Positions 1 through 11,638 of a stretch of DNA of 64,000 nt are shown here, piece by piece (within the stretch, counting starts at the first letter, position 1; each line of letters starts with the position of its first letter). Source of the stretch: Clostridiaceae bacterium (GTDB taxonomy: Bacteria > Bacillota > Clostridia > DSM-8532); contig JAAYNA010000084.1 in NCBI GenBank assembly GCA_012521105.1, forward strand, positions 62,001-126,000. Reading direction: 5' to 3'. The notes under the pieces are model-generated. The model worked only from the letters and a program-made list of their open reading frames with translations. It was not told the origin of the DNA and did no database searches. Made by a program: the position numbers and the translations under genes.

Positions 1-1
1 A

Positions 2-679
2 GAGCATATGAGAACTTTCTACAAAACCTTTGATGATGTGAAGGATGAAAAATTTGATGGAATGATAATTACGGGCGCCCCTGTGGAACATATGGCTTTT
101 GAAGATGTGGATTATTGGGAAGAGCTGAAAAAAATAATGGACTGGAGCAAAAAACATGTTTACTCAGTAATGTATATTTGCTGGGCTGCCCAGGCGGGCC
201 TTTACCACTTCTATAATATACCTAAATATCCGCTGCCCGAGAAGCTTTTTGGGGTATTTGAGCACACTGTTACGGTAAAGAACGTAAAACTTTTAAGAGG
301 GTTTGATGATGTGTTTTATGTTCCGCATTCGAGGCATTCGGAAGTACGCAGGGAAGATATTGAAAAAGTTCCAGAACTGGAAATCCTGGCAGAATCAGCC
401 GAAGCAGGGGTTTATATAATCAGATCCAGGGATGATCGACAAATTTTTGTTACCGGACATTCTGAATATGATCCTCTTACGCTGAAAACCGAATATGATC
501 GGGATGTTGCAAAAGGGTTGGAAATAAAGATACCAAAGAACTATTTCCCTGATGATGATCCTACAAAGCCACCGGTAACAAAATGGAGAGGACACGCTAA
601 TTTGCTGTTTTCTAACTGGTTGAATTATTATGTATATCAGGAGACACCATATAATCTTGATGAGTTGAATGGCTATTGA
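2..679 (+). CDS. metA: Homoserine O-acyltransferase (MetA family), 5' end cut by the window edge
   Basis: Frame is open to the window start ([14 protein letters not shown]). MetA-like motifs [58 protein letters not shown]. Confidence 0.93.
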   Translation, partial: EHMRTFYKTFDDVKDEKFDGMIITGAPVEHMAFEDVDYWEELKKIMDWSKKHVYSVMYICWAAQAGLYHFYNIPKYPLPEKLFGVFEHTVTVKNVKLLRGFDDVFYVPHSRHSEVRREDIEKVPELEILAESAEAGVYIIRSRDDRQIFVTGHSEYDPLTLKTEYDRDVAKGLEIKIPKNYFPDDDPTKPPVTKWRGHANLLFSNWLNYYVYQETPYNLDELNGY

Positions 680-720
680 TGCGTGACCCATTAGTTTCGA
701 TAAAAGGGGGCATAATTAAA

Positions 721-1170
721 ATGAAAATATCAACCAGAGGACAATACGGTCTTGAAGCTCTTATATATCTTGCGCTTAATTCGTCAGTTGAACCGGTAAG
801 TATAAAAAATATTGCTCAGTATTGCGGTATGTCTGAAGCTTACATACTCCAAATATTTCTTGTGTTACGAAGAGCAGGAATAGTATCCAGTATAAGGGGT
901 GCTCAGGGCGGATACATGCTTTCACGCGAGCCTTCCGAAATTAGTGTTAAAGAGATTCTTGAAATACTGGAAGGGCCTTTAGCGCTGGTTGAGTGTATTG
1001 TTGAAGAATGCGAAGAGCCATGCATCCGTTATGAAATGTGTTCTACACGTTTTTTATGGGAGAAGATCAGAGAAAGGCTGGATTCTCTTGCCAGTTCTAT
1101 CACTCTTGCCGATCTTGTAGAACATTTTCGTACTCTTGATGCAATGCAAAATCCTGATTATTGCATTTAG
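721..1170 (+). CDS. Rrf2 family transcriptional regulator, Cys-containing (paralog 1)
   Basis: MKISTRGQYGLEALIYLAL...GAQGGYMLSREPSEISVKEILEILEG is the Rrf2 winged-helix signature. Cys cluster CIVEECEEPCIRYEMC. RBS-like AAAGGGGG upstream of ATG at 721. C-terminus NPDYCI. Confidence 0.92.
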   Translation: MKISTRGQYGLEALIYLALNSSVEPVSIKNIAQYCGMSEAYILQIFLVLRRAGIVSSIRGAQGGYMLSREPSEISVKEILEILEGPLALVECIVEECEEPCIRYEMCSTRFLWEKIRERLDSLASSITLADLVEHFRTLDAMQNPDYCI

Positions 1171-1218
1171 ATATTTTAAATTATTACATATGATTTTTTT
1201 ACTCGGAAGGGGGATTAA

Positions 1219-1659
1219 ATGAAGATCTCTACGAAGGGCAGATATGGTCTTAGGGCAATGGTGGATCTGGCAGTCTTCTCAGGTGGTGAACATGTATCGT
1301 TAAGCAGTATTGCAGAAAGGCAGATGATATCAGTCAATTACCTGGAACAGGTTTTTTCGGTGCTTAGAAAGGCAGGTCTTGTAAGGAGCATAAAAGGTGC
1401 CCAGGGGGGCTATACATTAACGGATGAACCATCAAATATTTATGTTGGAAGTATACTCCGTGTCTTAGAGGGAGAGTTATCGGTTATTGAATTTGATAAT
1501 TCAGAGTGCAGAAATATGATTCAAGCTTGTCTTAAAGATATGGTATGGGACAGGATGAACGAATGCCTGAATGAGATGGTTGACTCTATCACTCTTGAAG
1601 ATCTTGCAAATGATTACAGAAGGTTAAATGGCTTTGATGCCATTATGTATTATATATAA
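1219..1659 (+). CDS. Rrf2 family transcriptional regulator, CymR-like (paralog 2)
   Basis: MKISTKGRYGLRAMVDLAVF...KAGLVRSIKGAQGGYTL...SITLEDLANDYRRLNGFDAIMYYI. RBS GGAAGGGGG. C-terminal MYYI resembles the CymR tail. Confidence 0.92.
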   Translation: MKISTKGRYGLRAMVDLAVFSGGEHVSLSSIAERQMISVNYLEQVFSVLRKAGLVRSIKGAQGGYTLTDEPSNIYVGSILRVLEGELSVIEFDNSECRNMIQACLKDMVWDRMNECLNEMVDSITLEDLANDYRRLNGFDAIMYYI

Positions 1660-2988
<1,329 letters not shown>

Positions 2989-3074
2989 TACCTATTATTA
3001 CATAAAATAATTGCATAAATGCATCGTAGTTTGATAGAATCTATGTAATAATATTGTTTCTTAGAGGTGAGTGC

Positions 3075-4004
3075 ATGGCTGGGATAGCAAAGAATTTAAC
3101 AGAGCTGATAGGCAACACGCCCATGCTTGAGCTGGCGAATTACAGTAATTCTGAGGAATTGGAAGCAAAAATTATAGCAAAGCTTGAGTATTTTAATCCT
3201 GCGGGAAGTGTTAAGGATCGTATAGGTTTAGCTATGATCCGGGACGCAGAAGAAAAAGGCCTTATAAACAAAGATACGGTTATTATTGAGCCAACAAGCG
3301 GAAACACTGGTGTTGCTCTGGCTTTTGTTGCTGCTGTGAAAGGGTATCGTCTGATTATTACACTACCTGAAAATTTCAGTGTGGAAAGAAGAAACCTTAT
3401 GAAGGCATTAGGAGCAGAGCTGGTCCTTACTCCTGCCCAGGAAGGTATGGGTGGGGCAATCAGAAAGGCCAATGAGCTGGCAGCAGAAATACCTAATTCA
3501 TTTATACCGCAACAATTTGAAAATCCAGCGAATCCCGAAATTCATAAAAATACCACAGCTGAGGAAATCTGGCGTGATACAGATGGCAAGGTTGATATAT
3601 TTGTGGCCGGTGTTGGAACTGGCGGAACGTTGACAGGTGTTGGTGAAGTTCTAAAGAGCAGAGCAAGAGATGTCAGGATTATTGCTGTCGAGTCGGCTGA
3701 TTCAGCTGTTTTGTCCGGAGGTATGAGAGGTCCTCACAAAATTCAGGGCATTGGAGCCGGGTTTATACCAAAGGTCTTAAATACAGATATTATTGATGAG
3801 GTATTTCCTGTTAAAAATGATGATGCTTATCAGACATCAAGGAAGCTGGCATCTTTGGAAGGGCTTTTGGTGGGTATTTCTGCCGGAGCAGCTGTTTTTG
3901 CTGCGACACAAATAGCAAAAAGGCCTGAAAATAAGGGTAAGAACATAGTTGTTATTCTTCCCGATACTGCCGAACGTTACTATTCTGCCGGGTTATTTGA
4001 GTAG
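3075..4004 (+). CDS. cysK: Cysteine synthase A (O-acetylserine sulfhydrylase)
   Basis: [71 protein letters not shown]. Start at 3075 preceded by AGAGGTGAG. Confidence 0.96.
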   Translation: MAGIAKNLTELIGNTPMLELANYSNSEELEAKIIAKLEYFNPAGSVKDRIGLAMIRDAEEKGLINKDTVIIEPTSGNTGVALAFVAAVKGYRLIITLPENFSVERRNLMKALGAELVLTPAQEGMGGAIRKANELAAEIPNSFIPQQFENPANPEIHKNTTAEEIWRDTDGKVDIFVAGVGTGGTLTGVGEVLKSRARDVRIIAVESADSAVLSGGMRGPHKIQGIGAGFIPKVLNTDIIDEVFPVKNDDAYQTSRKLASLEGLLVGISAGAAVFAATQIAKRPENKGKNIVVILPDTAERYYSAGLFE

Positions 4005-4062
4005 TTTTCGGGATGTTTAATAAAAGAGCATATATTGCTCAATTATTAACCCCCACTAAAGG

Positions 4063-4084
4063 GGCAGGGGATAAAACCCCTGCC
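4063..4084. terminator. Strong hairpin between convergent cysK and spore-coat gene (likely terminator)
   Basis: GGCAGGGG-ATAAAA-CCCCTGCC perfect 8-bp stem in the convergent intergenic region. Confidence 0.6.
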
Positions 4085-4115
4085 TCATCTTAATGCATAG
4101 GCATCGTGTTAATGA

Positions 4116-4403
4116 TTACTTCTGCATACCCTGCTGTTGTTGTTGCTCTTGGCCGCCACTTTGTAATTGAGAGTAAACCTGCTGTATCTGGTTTTGCTGC
4201 GCCTGTTGTGCGGGCTGATAATATCCTTTCTGGATGGCGTATTGAGCAAGCCTCAGCTGCCGTTCTTCATCCTGGTTACGCATTTGTTGAAAAGTCTGCC
4301 TTAACTGAAGATTACTGCATTCGGATATAACAGTGGAATAACCTGTTAAACTGCTTTTTAACGAGCTCAGGTAGTCATTGACCATGTCCTTTTCGGTCAT
4401 CAT
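4116..4403 (-). CDS. Spore coat protein, CotF-like, Gln-rich C-terminus
   Basis: MMTEKDMVNDYLSSLKSSLTGYSTVISECSNLQLRQTFQQMRNQDEERQLRLAQYAIQKGYYQPA matches the CotF family pattern; polyQ tail. Confidence 0.85.
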   Translation of the reverse strand: MMTEKDMVNDYLSSLKSSLTGYSTVISECSNLQLRQTFQQMRNQDEERQLRLAQYAIQKGYYQPAQQAQQNQIQQVYSQLQSGGQEQQQQQGMQK

Positions 4404-4415
4404 ATAATCATCTCC

Positions 4416-4604
4416 TTACTGTAAAAATGACATTAGCTTTTGTTTGTTTGCCTTTGCATCATTCGCGTCTTTTTGCAGCATCTGCTTAAGCGCTGGATCC
4501 TGGCACTGCTGTGCGTAAGTTTCCAGTTTTTTTATACATGTATCATGGGCTCCAATCATTTGACGCAAATTCTGCAACTCCATTTCACTAATTTGTTGCG
4601 GCAT
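4416..4604 (-). CDS. Small spore coat-like protein paired with the CotF-like gene
   Basis: 62 aa MPQQISEMELQNLRQMIGAHDTCIKKLETYAQQCQDPALKQMLQKDANDAKANKQKLMSFLQ; RBS GAAAGGAGC on the minus strand; directly upstream of the CotF-like ORF. Confidence 0.75.
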   Translation of the reverse strand: MPQQISEMELQNLRQMIGAHDTCIKKLETYAQQCQDPALKQMLQKDANDAKANKQKLMSFLQ

Positions 4605-4779
4605 ATTACCTGCTCCTTTCTTTATAAGTGTCGCTATTTAGTTTTGATAAAATTACAAATATTATTCACGATGTGAAATATTGGAATGCTTTGCGTCGTT
4701 TTTACAGTAATCGACTTTATCTTCCATCCTGAATACTTCTTGATAAGTTACTCCAAGTCCTGAAATGCCATTAAATTGT

Positions 4780-4830
4780 AAGTGGCCATATTGATTTAAG
4801 AGTAATAATCTTAAATCAATATGGCCACTT
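4780..4830. repeat. 21-bp perfect inverted repeat with 9-nt loop, immediately 3' of tRNA-Pro
   Basis: AAGTGGCCATATTGATTTAAG (4780-4800) / AGTAATAAT / CTTAAATCAATATGGCCACTT (4810-4830). Confidence 0.9.
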
Positions 4831-4834
4831 TAAC

Positions 4835-4912
4835 TGGTCGGAGTGACTGGATTTGAACCAGCGACCTCTTGCACCCCAAGCAAGCACTCATACCAAACTG
4901 AGCTACACCCCG
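4835..4912 (-). tRNA. tRNA-Pro (GGG anticodon), CCA encoded
   Basis: Reverse complement CGGGGTGTAGCTCAGTTTGGTATGAGTGCTTGCTTGGGGTGCAAGAGGTCGCTGGTTCAAATCCAGTCACTCCGACCA; anticodon stem CTTGC/GCAAG with loop TTGGGGT. Confidence 0.95.
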
Positions 4913-5069
4913 ACGGCGACATTAAGTATTATAAGACATATTTAAAAAAATCTCAAGGGTTTTGAGCAAAAAATTTATACCAGTTCGTATTCATGTTTTC
5001 AATCTGGCATATTTCATGACTAAAACCAGGATCAGGAGAGCAATATAAACATGTAAAAACATTTGGAGG

Positions 5070-8000
5070 ATGATGAAAGTGCCAAAGCAAATGAAAACAA
5101 TGGATGGAAATGCAGCAGCAGCTTATGCATCATACTTTTTTACCGAGGTTGCGGGTATATATCCTATAACACCATCCTCGCCAATGGCTGAACTGGTGGA
5201 TGAGTGGTCTGCCCATGGCAGGAAAAACATGTTTGATCAGCCGGTAAAGGTTATAGAAATGCAATCCGAAGCCGGAGCTGCGGGCGTTGTACATGGCTCA
5301 CTTGCTGCAGGTGCATTAACCACAACATACACAGCATCTCAGGGACTGCTTTTAATGATACCTAATATGTACAAAATTGCAGGAGAGCTGCTTCCGGGAG
5401 TATTTCATGTATCTGCCAGGGCAATTGCCAGCCATGCGTTATCAATTTTCGGTGATCACCAGGATGTAATGGCATGCCGTCAGACGGGATTCGCACTCCT
5501 GGCATCGGCAAATGTGCAGGAAGTAATGGACCTGGGTGCTATTGCACATCTTTGTGCGATTAAATCAAGGGTACCTTTTCTGCATTTTTTCGACGGATTC
5601 AGGACATCCCACGAACAGCAGAAGATAGAAGTTCTTGATTATGAAAACTTAAAAAAGCTGGTGGACTTTAATGCAATACAAAAATTCCGGGAAAGATCGC
5701 TTAACCCTGGTCGTCCAATGGTTCGCGGTACGGCACAGAACCCGGATATATTCTTTCAGAACAGAGAAGTATCGAATCCATTTTATAATGCTGTACCCGA
5801 CATTGTTAATGACTATATGCAGGAAATAAGTAAAATTACCGGTAGGGATTATAAGCCCTTTAATTATTACGGCGATCCTGACGCTGAATATGTAATTGTG
5901 GCAATGGGATCGGTTTGTGACTGCATTGATGAAGTGGTGGATTATCTCGCTGGGAAAGGTGAAAAGGTTGGCTCAATAAGGGTACACCTATACAGACCCT
6001 TCTCACATAATTATTTATTAAATGTGTTACCAAAGACTGTTAAGAAAATTGCAGTGCTGGACAGAACGAAGGAGCCGGGTGCACCCGGTGAACCCTTATA
6101 TCTGGATATAGCAAATTTCATATTTAAAAATGAACTGGATATTCAGGTTATTGGCGGGCGGTATGGACTTGGCTCTAAGGATACAAGACCTTCACAGATT
6201 ATTGCTGTCTTTGAAAATCTTAAAGAAGAAAATCCAAAAGACAGGTTTACGATTGGTATTGTAGACGATGTAACGAATACATCTCTTGAAGAAGGCGAGA
6301 TAATAGACACAACACCTGAGGGAACAGTGAGCTGTAAATTTTGGGGACTTGGTTCTGACGGTACTGTAGGTGCAAACAAAACAGCCATTAAAATAATTGG
6401 TGATAAAACTAATTTATATGCACAAGGATACTTTTCATACGATAGCAAAAAATCGGGCGGTTCTACCATATCTCACCTCAGGTTCGGTCCGAAGCCAATC
6501 CGCTCGTCTTACCTTGTCTATAATGCCGACTATATTGCTTGCCATAATCCTTCTTTTGTAAATCACTTTGACCTTTTAAAGGGGCTTAAGAAGAAGGGGA
6601 TATTTGTTCTAAACTGCCAGTGGAGTGAGGAAGAACTGAACGATAAACTTCCTGCGTCAATAAAGAGGTATATAGCCAACAATGATATTAATTTTTATAT
6701 AATAAATGCAATTAAGATTGCGGGAGAGGTAGGGCTTGGAAATCGCATTAATATGGTTATGCAGAGTGTTTTTTTCAAGCTGACCGAAATAATTCCTGCG
6801 GATGATGCAATACGCTATCTAAAAGAATCGGTTGAGACTGCTTATGGGAGAAAAGGTCAAAAAATAGTCGATATGAATAAAGAGGCCATAGACAGATCTC
6901 TCAAGGCTCTGATTAAAGTTAATGTTCCGGCAGAATGGAAGGATGCTGTCGATGAAGAAATGCCAATAAAGGATGAACCCGAATTTGTTAAAAAAATTCA
7001 AAGACCGATGGCAAGACATGAGGGAGATGAACTTCCTGTCAGCGCTTTTATTGGTATGGAAGACGGAAGTTTCCCGGTTGGCACAACAAAATTTGAAAAA
7101 CGCGGAATTGCTGTACTTGTTCCCGAATGGCAAATAGACAAATGTATTCAATGTAACCAATGTTCTTATGTTTGTCCTCATGCAGTAATCAGGCCGGTTT
7201 TATTGGACAGCGAAGAAGAAAAAAGAGCTCCTGACACCTTCAAAACCTTGCAGGCGAAGGGGAAAGGACTCGAAAAGTACAGGTACAGGATTCAAATCAG
7301 TCCGATGGATTGTACGGGCTGCGGAGTATGTGCCGATGTCTGTCCGGCACCGGGCAAGGCATTGATTATGAAAGATGCTGAACAGGAAATAATGATGGAA
7401 TCTGAAAACTATGAGTTTTGTTTAACTGTAACCGAAAAAGAGGCCATGGACCGAAAGACGCTTAAAGGCAGTCAGTTTATACGGCCATTGTTTGAGTTTA
7501 ATTGTGCCTGCCCGGGCTGTGGAGAAACACCTTATATTAAGCTTCTTACCCAGTTATTCGGTGACAGAATGCTGATTGCAAATGCGACAGGGTGTTCATC
7601 GATATACAGTGCCAGCGCACCGTCCATACCATATACGACAAATGCTTCTGGCAGAGGTCCTGCATGGGGAAATTCCCTGTTTGAGGATAATGCTGAATAT
7701 GGTTATGGAATGTTTCTTGGTGTAAAGCAGCTGCGGGAGAAAATAGCAGAGTTAATGAAAGAAGCAATGAAAACTGATATCTCGGATAAAGCTAAGGATG
7801 CATTTCAAAAATGGCTTGACAGTTTCGATGATGGAGAAGAATCCAAAAAGGCTTCGGCAGTGGTTATGGAAGTTTTGAAAGAGAGCCCTGATAATCCGAT
7901 ATTTAAAATGATTCTATCCCTGAAGGACTATCTTATCAAACAATCCCAATGGATTATAGGCGGTGATGGCTGGGCTTATGACATAGGATTCGGGGGAGTG

Positions 8001-8597
8001 GATCAGGTACTTTCAACCGGTGACGATGTGAACCTGCTTGTTTTGGATACTGAAGTTTATTCAAATACGGGAGGGCAATCTTCAAAAGCCACACCAACTG
8101 CAGCCGTTGCAAAATTTGCAGCTGCAGGTAAGAAAATCAGGAAAAAAGATCTTGGCATGATGGCTATGAGCTATGGTTATGTATATGTAGCTCAAATTGC
8201 AATGGGTGCAAACATGAATCATACTATAAAAACACTTGTGGAGGCTGAAAACTATAAAGGGCCGTCTCTTATAATCGCATACTCACCATGTATCAACCAT
8301 GGTATTAAAACCGGAATGGGAACAAGCATTGCAGAAGAGAAAAAAGCCGTTGAATGTGGTTACTGGCACCTGTACCGCTATAACCCAACCCTTAGAGAAC
8401 AGGGAAAAAATCCGTTTATCCTCGACTCTAAGGAGCCTACAAAGAATTTCAAGGAATTTTTACGCGGAGAAGTGCGATACTCGCAACTGGCCACAGTATT
8501 CCCTGAGATAGCAGAAGATTTGTTTGATAAGGCTGAAATGCATGCCAGAGAAAGATATGAATCGTATAAACGTCTGGCAGAAATGCAGTATCAATAA
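5070..8597 (+). CDS. nifJ: Pyruvate:ferredoxin (flavodoxin) oxidoreductase, single-chain
   Basis: 1175 aa; MKTMDGNAAAAYASYFFTEVAGIYPITPSSPMAELVDEWSA; two 4Fe-4S motifs CIQCNQCSYVCPH and CTGCGVCADVCP; TPP motif GGDGWAYDIGFGGVDQVLSTGDDVNLLVLDTEVYSNTGGQ. Exact start 5070 or 5073. Confidence 0.97.
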   Translation: MMKVPKQMKTMDGNAAAAYASYFFTEVAGIYPITPSSPMAELVDEWSAHGRKNMFDQPVKVIEMQSEAGAAGVVHGSLAAGALTTTYTASQGLLLMIPNMYKIAGELLPGVFHVSARAIASHALSIFGDHQDVMACRQTGFALLASANVQEVMDLGAIAHLCAIKSRVPFLHFFDGFRTSHEQQKIEVLDYENLKKLVDFNAIQKFRERSLNPGRPMVRGTAQNPDIFFQNREVSNPFYNAVPDIVNDYMQEISKITGRDYKPFNYYGDPDAEYVIVAMGSVCDCIDEVVDYLAGKGEKVGSIRVHLYRPFSHNYLLNVLPKTVKKIAVLDRTKEPGAPGEPLYLDIANFIFKNELDIQVIGGRYGLGSKDTRPSQIIAVFENLKEENPKDRFTIGIVDDVTNTSLEEGEIIDTTPEGTVSCKFWGLGSDGTVGANKTAIKIIGDKTNLYAQGYFSYDSKKSGGSTISHLRFGPKPIRSSYLVYNADYIACHNPSFVNHFDLLKGLKKKGIFVLNCQWSEEELNDKLPASIKRYIANNDINFYIINAIKIAGEVGLGNRINMVMQSVFFKLTEIIPADDAIRYLKESVETAYGRKGQKIVDMNKEAIDRSLKALIKVNVPAEWKDAVDEEMPIKDEPEFVKKIQRPMARHEGDELPVSAFIGMEDGSFPVGTTKFEKRGIAVLVPEWQIDKCIQCNQCSYVCPHAVIRPVLLDSEEEKRAPDTFKTLQAKGKGLEKYRYRIQISPMDCTGCGVCADVCPAPGKALIMKDAEQEIMMESENYEFCLTVTEKEAMDRKTLKGSQFIRPLFEFNCACPGCGETPYIKLLTQLFGDRMLIANATGCSSIYSASAPSIPYTTNASGRGPAWGNSLFEDNAEYGYGMFLGVKQLREKIAELMKEAMKTDISDKAKDAFQKWLDSFDDGEESKKASAVVMEVLKESPDNPIFKMILSLKDYLIKQSQWIIGGDGWAYDIGFGGVDQVLSTGDDVNLLVLDTEVYSNTGGQSSKATPTAAVAKFAAAGKKIRKKDLGMMAMSYGYVYVAQIAMGANMNHTIKTLVEAENYKGPSLIIAYSPCINHGIKTGMGTSIAEEKKAVECGYWHLYRYNPTLREQGKNPFILDSKEPTKNFKEFLRGEVRYSQLATVFPEIAEDLFDKAEMHARERYESYKRLAEMQYQ

Positions 8598-8609
8598 ATA
8601 ACAGTAATT

Positions 8610-8633
8610 AAAGGCGTCTTAAAAGGCGCCTTT
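8610..8633 (+). terminator. Rho-independent-like terminator after PFOR
   Basis: AAAGGCG-TCTTAAAAGG-CGCCTTT followed by AAAATTTTAAT. Confidence 0.5.
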
Positions 8634-8648
8634 AAAATTTTAATACCT

Positions 8649-8816
8649 CTATTTTTGGTTTTGATCTACATATTCCTTAGCGTTTATTACACCTGTTTCT
8701 TTTGGTATTATAACCCCTGTTACAGGTTGAGTTTTTTCAATATCGGCCCATGAGGCAGTATCATGTCTTTCTATGGGCTTTTGCATAAAGACCTGTTTTT
8801 TCTTGTTTTCGCTCAT
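8649..8816 (-). CDS. Small spore-surface-type protein (DUF3787-like), 55 aa, absent from the ORF track
   Basis: Minus-strand translation MSENKKKQVFMQKPIERHDTASWADIEKTQPVTGVIIPKETGVINAKEYVDQNQK; RBS GGAGG upstream of ATG. The pattern HDTAxWA...VxxPxExxVxxAKEYVDxN resembles small clostridial spore surface proteins. Confidence 0.75.
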   Translation of the reverse strand: MSENKKKQVFMQKPIERHDTASWADIEKTQPVTGVIIPKETGVINAKEYVDQNQK

Positions 8817-8979
8817 GTTTAACCTCCTTTTGCTTTATAGGAAAAAATAAATTTACCCGTTTCTTCTTATTATTTCTCTGAACGAAATAAATATTTGCAT
8901 TAAGTAATATGACAACCTTCAATTTTACTGCCCGTTATGTTAAAATTAGGCGAAAATGCATTTGGAGGGTAGTTACTAA

Positions 8980-9849
8980 ATGCTGCTTGCAGATAAGTGG
9001 AAATACTATGAACTTATAGATACCGGAAACAAGGAAAAACTCGAAAGATGGGGCGATTACATTTTAAGAAGGCCCGAACCACAGGCTATGTGGCCTAATA
9101 CGCGCAACGAAAAAGTATGGGCGAATGCAGATGCTCACTATCGAAGAAATCAGAAAGGAAAAGGCCGGTGGGATTATAAAAGCAAAATTCCGCAAAGATG
9201 GACTGTTTCCTATGGTAACCTTTCATTTTATATAGAGCCTGCAGGGTCAAAACACACCGGGTTATTTCCTGAACAGGCTGTAAACTGGGAATGGATGATG
9301 AAAATAATAAAATCTTCATCAAAGCCTGTTCGGGTACTGAACCTCTTTGCGTATACCGGAGGAGCTACTGTGGCATGTGCCTGCGCAGGAGCTGAAGTGT
9401 GTCATGTTGATGCAGTAAAAAGTACTGTGGCCAAGGCAAAGGAAAATGTTCTGTTATCGGGACTGAGTGACAGGACTGTCAGGTTCATAACCGATGATGT
9501 GATTAAATTTGTACAGAGGGAAAAGCGCCGGGGTAAGATGTACGAGGGGATCATCATGGACCCGCCGTCCTATGGCAGAGGCCCTAAAGGGGAACAGTGG
9601 AAGATAGAAAATGAGCTGTATGGACTGGTAGAGTTATGTACAGAGATTTTAAGCCCTGAACCGCTATTCTTCCTGATAAACTCATATACTACAGGTCTTG
9701 CTCCCAGCGTTCTTACCAATATTTTGACCCTGACCATGACAAAAAGGTTTGGAGGCCACGCATACAGCGACGAAATAGGTCTTCCTGTAACATCATCCGG
9801 ACTGGTTCTTCCATGTGGAACCTCGGGCAGATGGGAAAGTTCCGCTTAA
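8980..9849 (+). CDS. Class I SAM-dependent rRNA methyltransferase (RlmI-like)
   Basis: VLNLFAYTGGATVACACAGAEVCHVDAVKSTVAKAKENV, IIMDPPSYGRGPKGEQWKIE, GLPVTSSGLVLPCGTSGRWE. Confidence 0.88.
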   Translation: MLLADKWKYYELIDTGNKEKLERWGDYILRRPEPQAMWPNTRNEKVWANADAHYRRNQKGKGRWDYKSKIPQRWTVSYGNLSFYIEPAGSKHTGLFPEQAVNWEWMMKIIKSSSKPVRVLNLFAYTGGATVACACAGAEVCHVDAVKSTVAKAKENVLLSGLSDRTVRFITDDVIKFVQREKRRGKMYEGIIMDPPSYGRGPKGEQWKIENELYGLVELCTEILSPEPLFFLINSYTTGLAPSVLTNILTLTMTKRFGGHAYSDEIGLPVTSSGLVLPCGTSGRWESSA

Positions 9850-9957
9850 AATAATTTATACATTTGATAGTCAAGTAGAAAAGGAAGATGATTCATGATA
9901 ATATAGGAACCATCTTCCTGCTTAAATTTGCGAAAATGAGGATGCTTTGTTGTTACA

Positions 9958-11604
9958 CTATTTGATTTGTTGATAGCGGGTATAGGCGTCAGTGTAGATT
10001 TTTATAAGCTGATCGAGCTCCATTTCGTTAAGCTGTTTTATGTAAGCATCCCAGCCTTCATCAATTCCTCCTTTGGTAATCCACTCTGCCCGGGTAGTTT
10101 CAATATATTTATCTATATCTGTACGTAGAGTAGAAAGTTGATCGCTTTCTTCCATTGTATACATTACATTGGGATAAGGTGTAGTTATAAAAGGATCTCC
10201 CAGTTTGCTAACTTCTAACTTAAGACCATCTCCACTGGACGGTGAAAGTTTGATTTTCTTTTGGAAATCCGGGCTTACATATTTAGGACCAAAATCTCTG
10301 AGGCTCTGATCCCAGTACCAGGCATCGGCACTTATTCCTTCAGGAGGATTATTCAAAACATATGTTCCGTCGCTGTTCTTAGTGATAACGGTACCAATAG
10401 CTCCCCAGAAGTTCTGGATGCTTGCTTCACCGTCATAGAACTGATCCAGCCAGCGGGCCGCCACTTCCGGATGTTTGCAGAACTTAGTAATTTCCGCTTC
10501 GTTTCTCATGATACTGGATATGCCATTTTTATCACCGGCTGCATACTGTTTACCGTCAGGACCTTTGATGGGAGCCAATGCAATGTACTCGTCGGACCAC
10601 TGGCCAAAAAGGGCATCCGGAGTCCATGCATAATCAAAACCTACGAGGGAAGCTGACGGATTTTTTCTTTTGCTATCCTGCATAGTGGCATCCTGGGTGA
10701 AAGACTCGGGATCTATGATTCCTTCTGAATAGAGCTTTCTGAGCCATTTCAGTCCTTCCTTGTAGTTTTCTGTAATCGGGTAGTAGGCCAGGCTGCCATC
10801 GTCCATAACCATCATCTTATTTCCGTATAAATCTGTAATTCCAAAGGGATTTAAAAGATCCATATTAAGTCCTTTGGCTCCGCAGATAGGGTATTCATCG
10901 TCAGGATTACCATTTCCGTTGGCATCCTTGTCTTCAAACTTTTTCAATACATAGTAAAGCTCGTCAACAGTTGTAGGTTCTTCAAGACCAAGGTTATCCA
11001 GCCACTTTTTATTAATAATAGGCTGGTTGCAGGTCATTGGACGTGCAGGAAGGTTCTTTGGCAGGGAATAGATCTTGCCATCGGGGAAAGTTACTATAGT
11101 TTTAAATTCCGGAATGGTTTGCATTGCTTCTTTCAGGTTAGGCATGTATTGGTCTATCAGGTTGGTCAGATCAAGGAAGTATTCTTTATTGATCATGATG
11201 TCTGTGTCATCAAAAGTTTGCATGCCGATTACCACTTCAGGGAGCTCTCCACCGGCCAGAAGAATGGATTTTTTCTCACTCCAGTCATTCAGTGAATGTA
11301 CCTGCCACTCAATTTTTACATTGGTTTTCCTTTCAAGGTCGATAAGCCATTGGTTCTGCGTGAAAGAGTCGCCCATGCTGCCCCATCGGGTAGTAAGCAC
11401 CTGTAGAGTGACCGGCTCATTTACAATGGGCAGGCCTTCGGGATTGAAGTTTTGGTCTTCGGTCTTTCCTATGCTGGAAGTGCTCGGGCTGCTTTTGCCA
11501 TCAGTTTCCTTATCAGCCCTAGTGCCGGTACATCCGGTCAGAAGCACAACGGACAGTCCGATTACCACTATAAGACTGATTACCCTTTTTAAAGTACTAC
11601 TCAT
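9958..11604 (-). CDS. ABC transporter extracellular sugar-binding lipoprotein (LplA-like)
   Basis: Lipobox VVLLTGCTG; ~550-aa solute-binding protein with NKEYFLDLTNLIDQYMPNLKEAM and GKIYSLPKNLPARPMTCNQPIINKKWLDNLGL; followed by two permeases. Confidence 0.88.
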   Translation of the reverse strand: MSSTLKRVISLIVVIGLSVVLLTGCTGTRADKETDGKSSPSTSSIGKTEDQNFNPEGLPIVNEPVTLQVLTTRWGSMGDSFTQNQWLIDLERKTNVKIEWQVHSLNDWSEKKSILLAGGELPEVVIGMQTFDDTDIMINKEYFLDLTNLIDQYMPNLKEAMQTIPEFKTIVTFPDGKIYSLPKNLPARPMTCNQPIINKKWLDNLGLEEPTTVDELYYVLKKFEDKDANGNGNPDDEYPICGAKGLNMDLLNPFGITDLYGNKMMVMDDGSLAYYPITENYKEGLKWLRKLYSEGIIDPESFTQDATMQDSKRKNPSASLVGFDYAWTPDALFGQWSDEYIALAPIKGPDGKQYAAGDKNGISSIMRNEAEITKFCKHPEVAARWLDQFYDGEASIQNFWGAIGTVITKNSDGTYVLNNPPEGISADAWYWDQSLRDFGPKYVSPDFQKKIKLSPSSGDGLKLEVSKLGDPFITTPYPNVMYTMEESDQLSTLRTDIDKYIETTRAEWITKGGIDEGWDAYIKQLNEMELDQLIKIYTDAYTRYQQIK

Positions 11605-11638
11605 TTTTCTCTCCTCCTTAATTTATTATTTAAGGCAT

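Noticed and set aside
395-691. 98-aa antisense ORF over metA
   Set aside because: Antisense to conserved metA; no recognisable motif.
6143-7181. Two antisense ORFs (108 and 120 aa) in PFOR
   Set aside because: Opposite a conserved PFOR reading frame; no support for independent coding.
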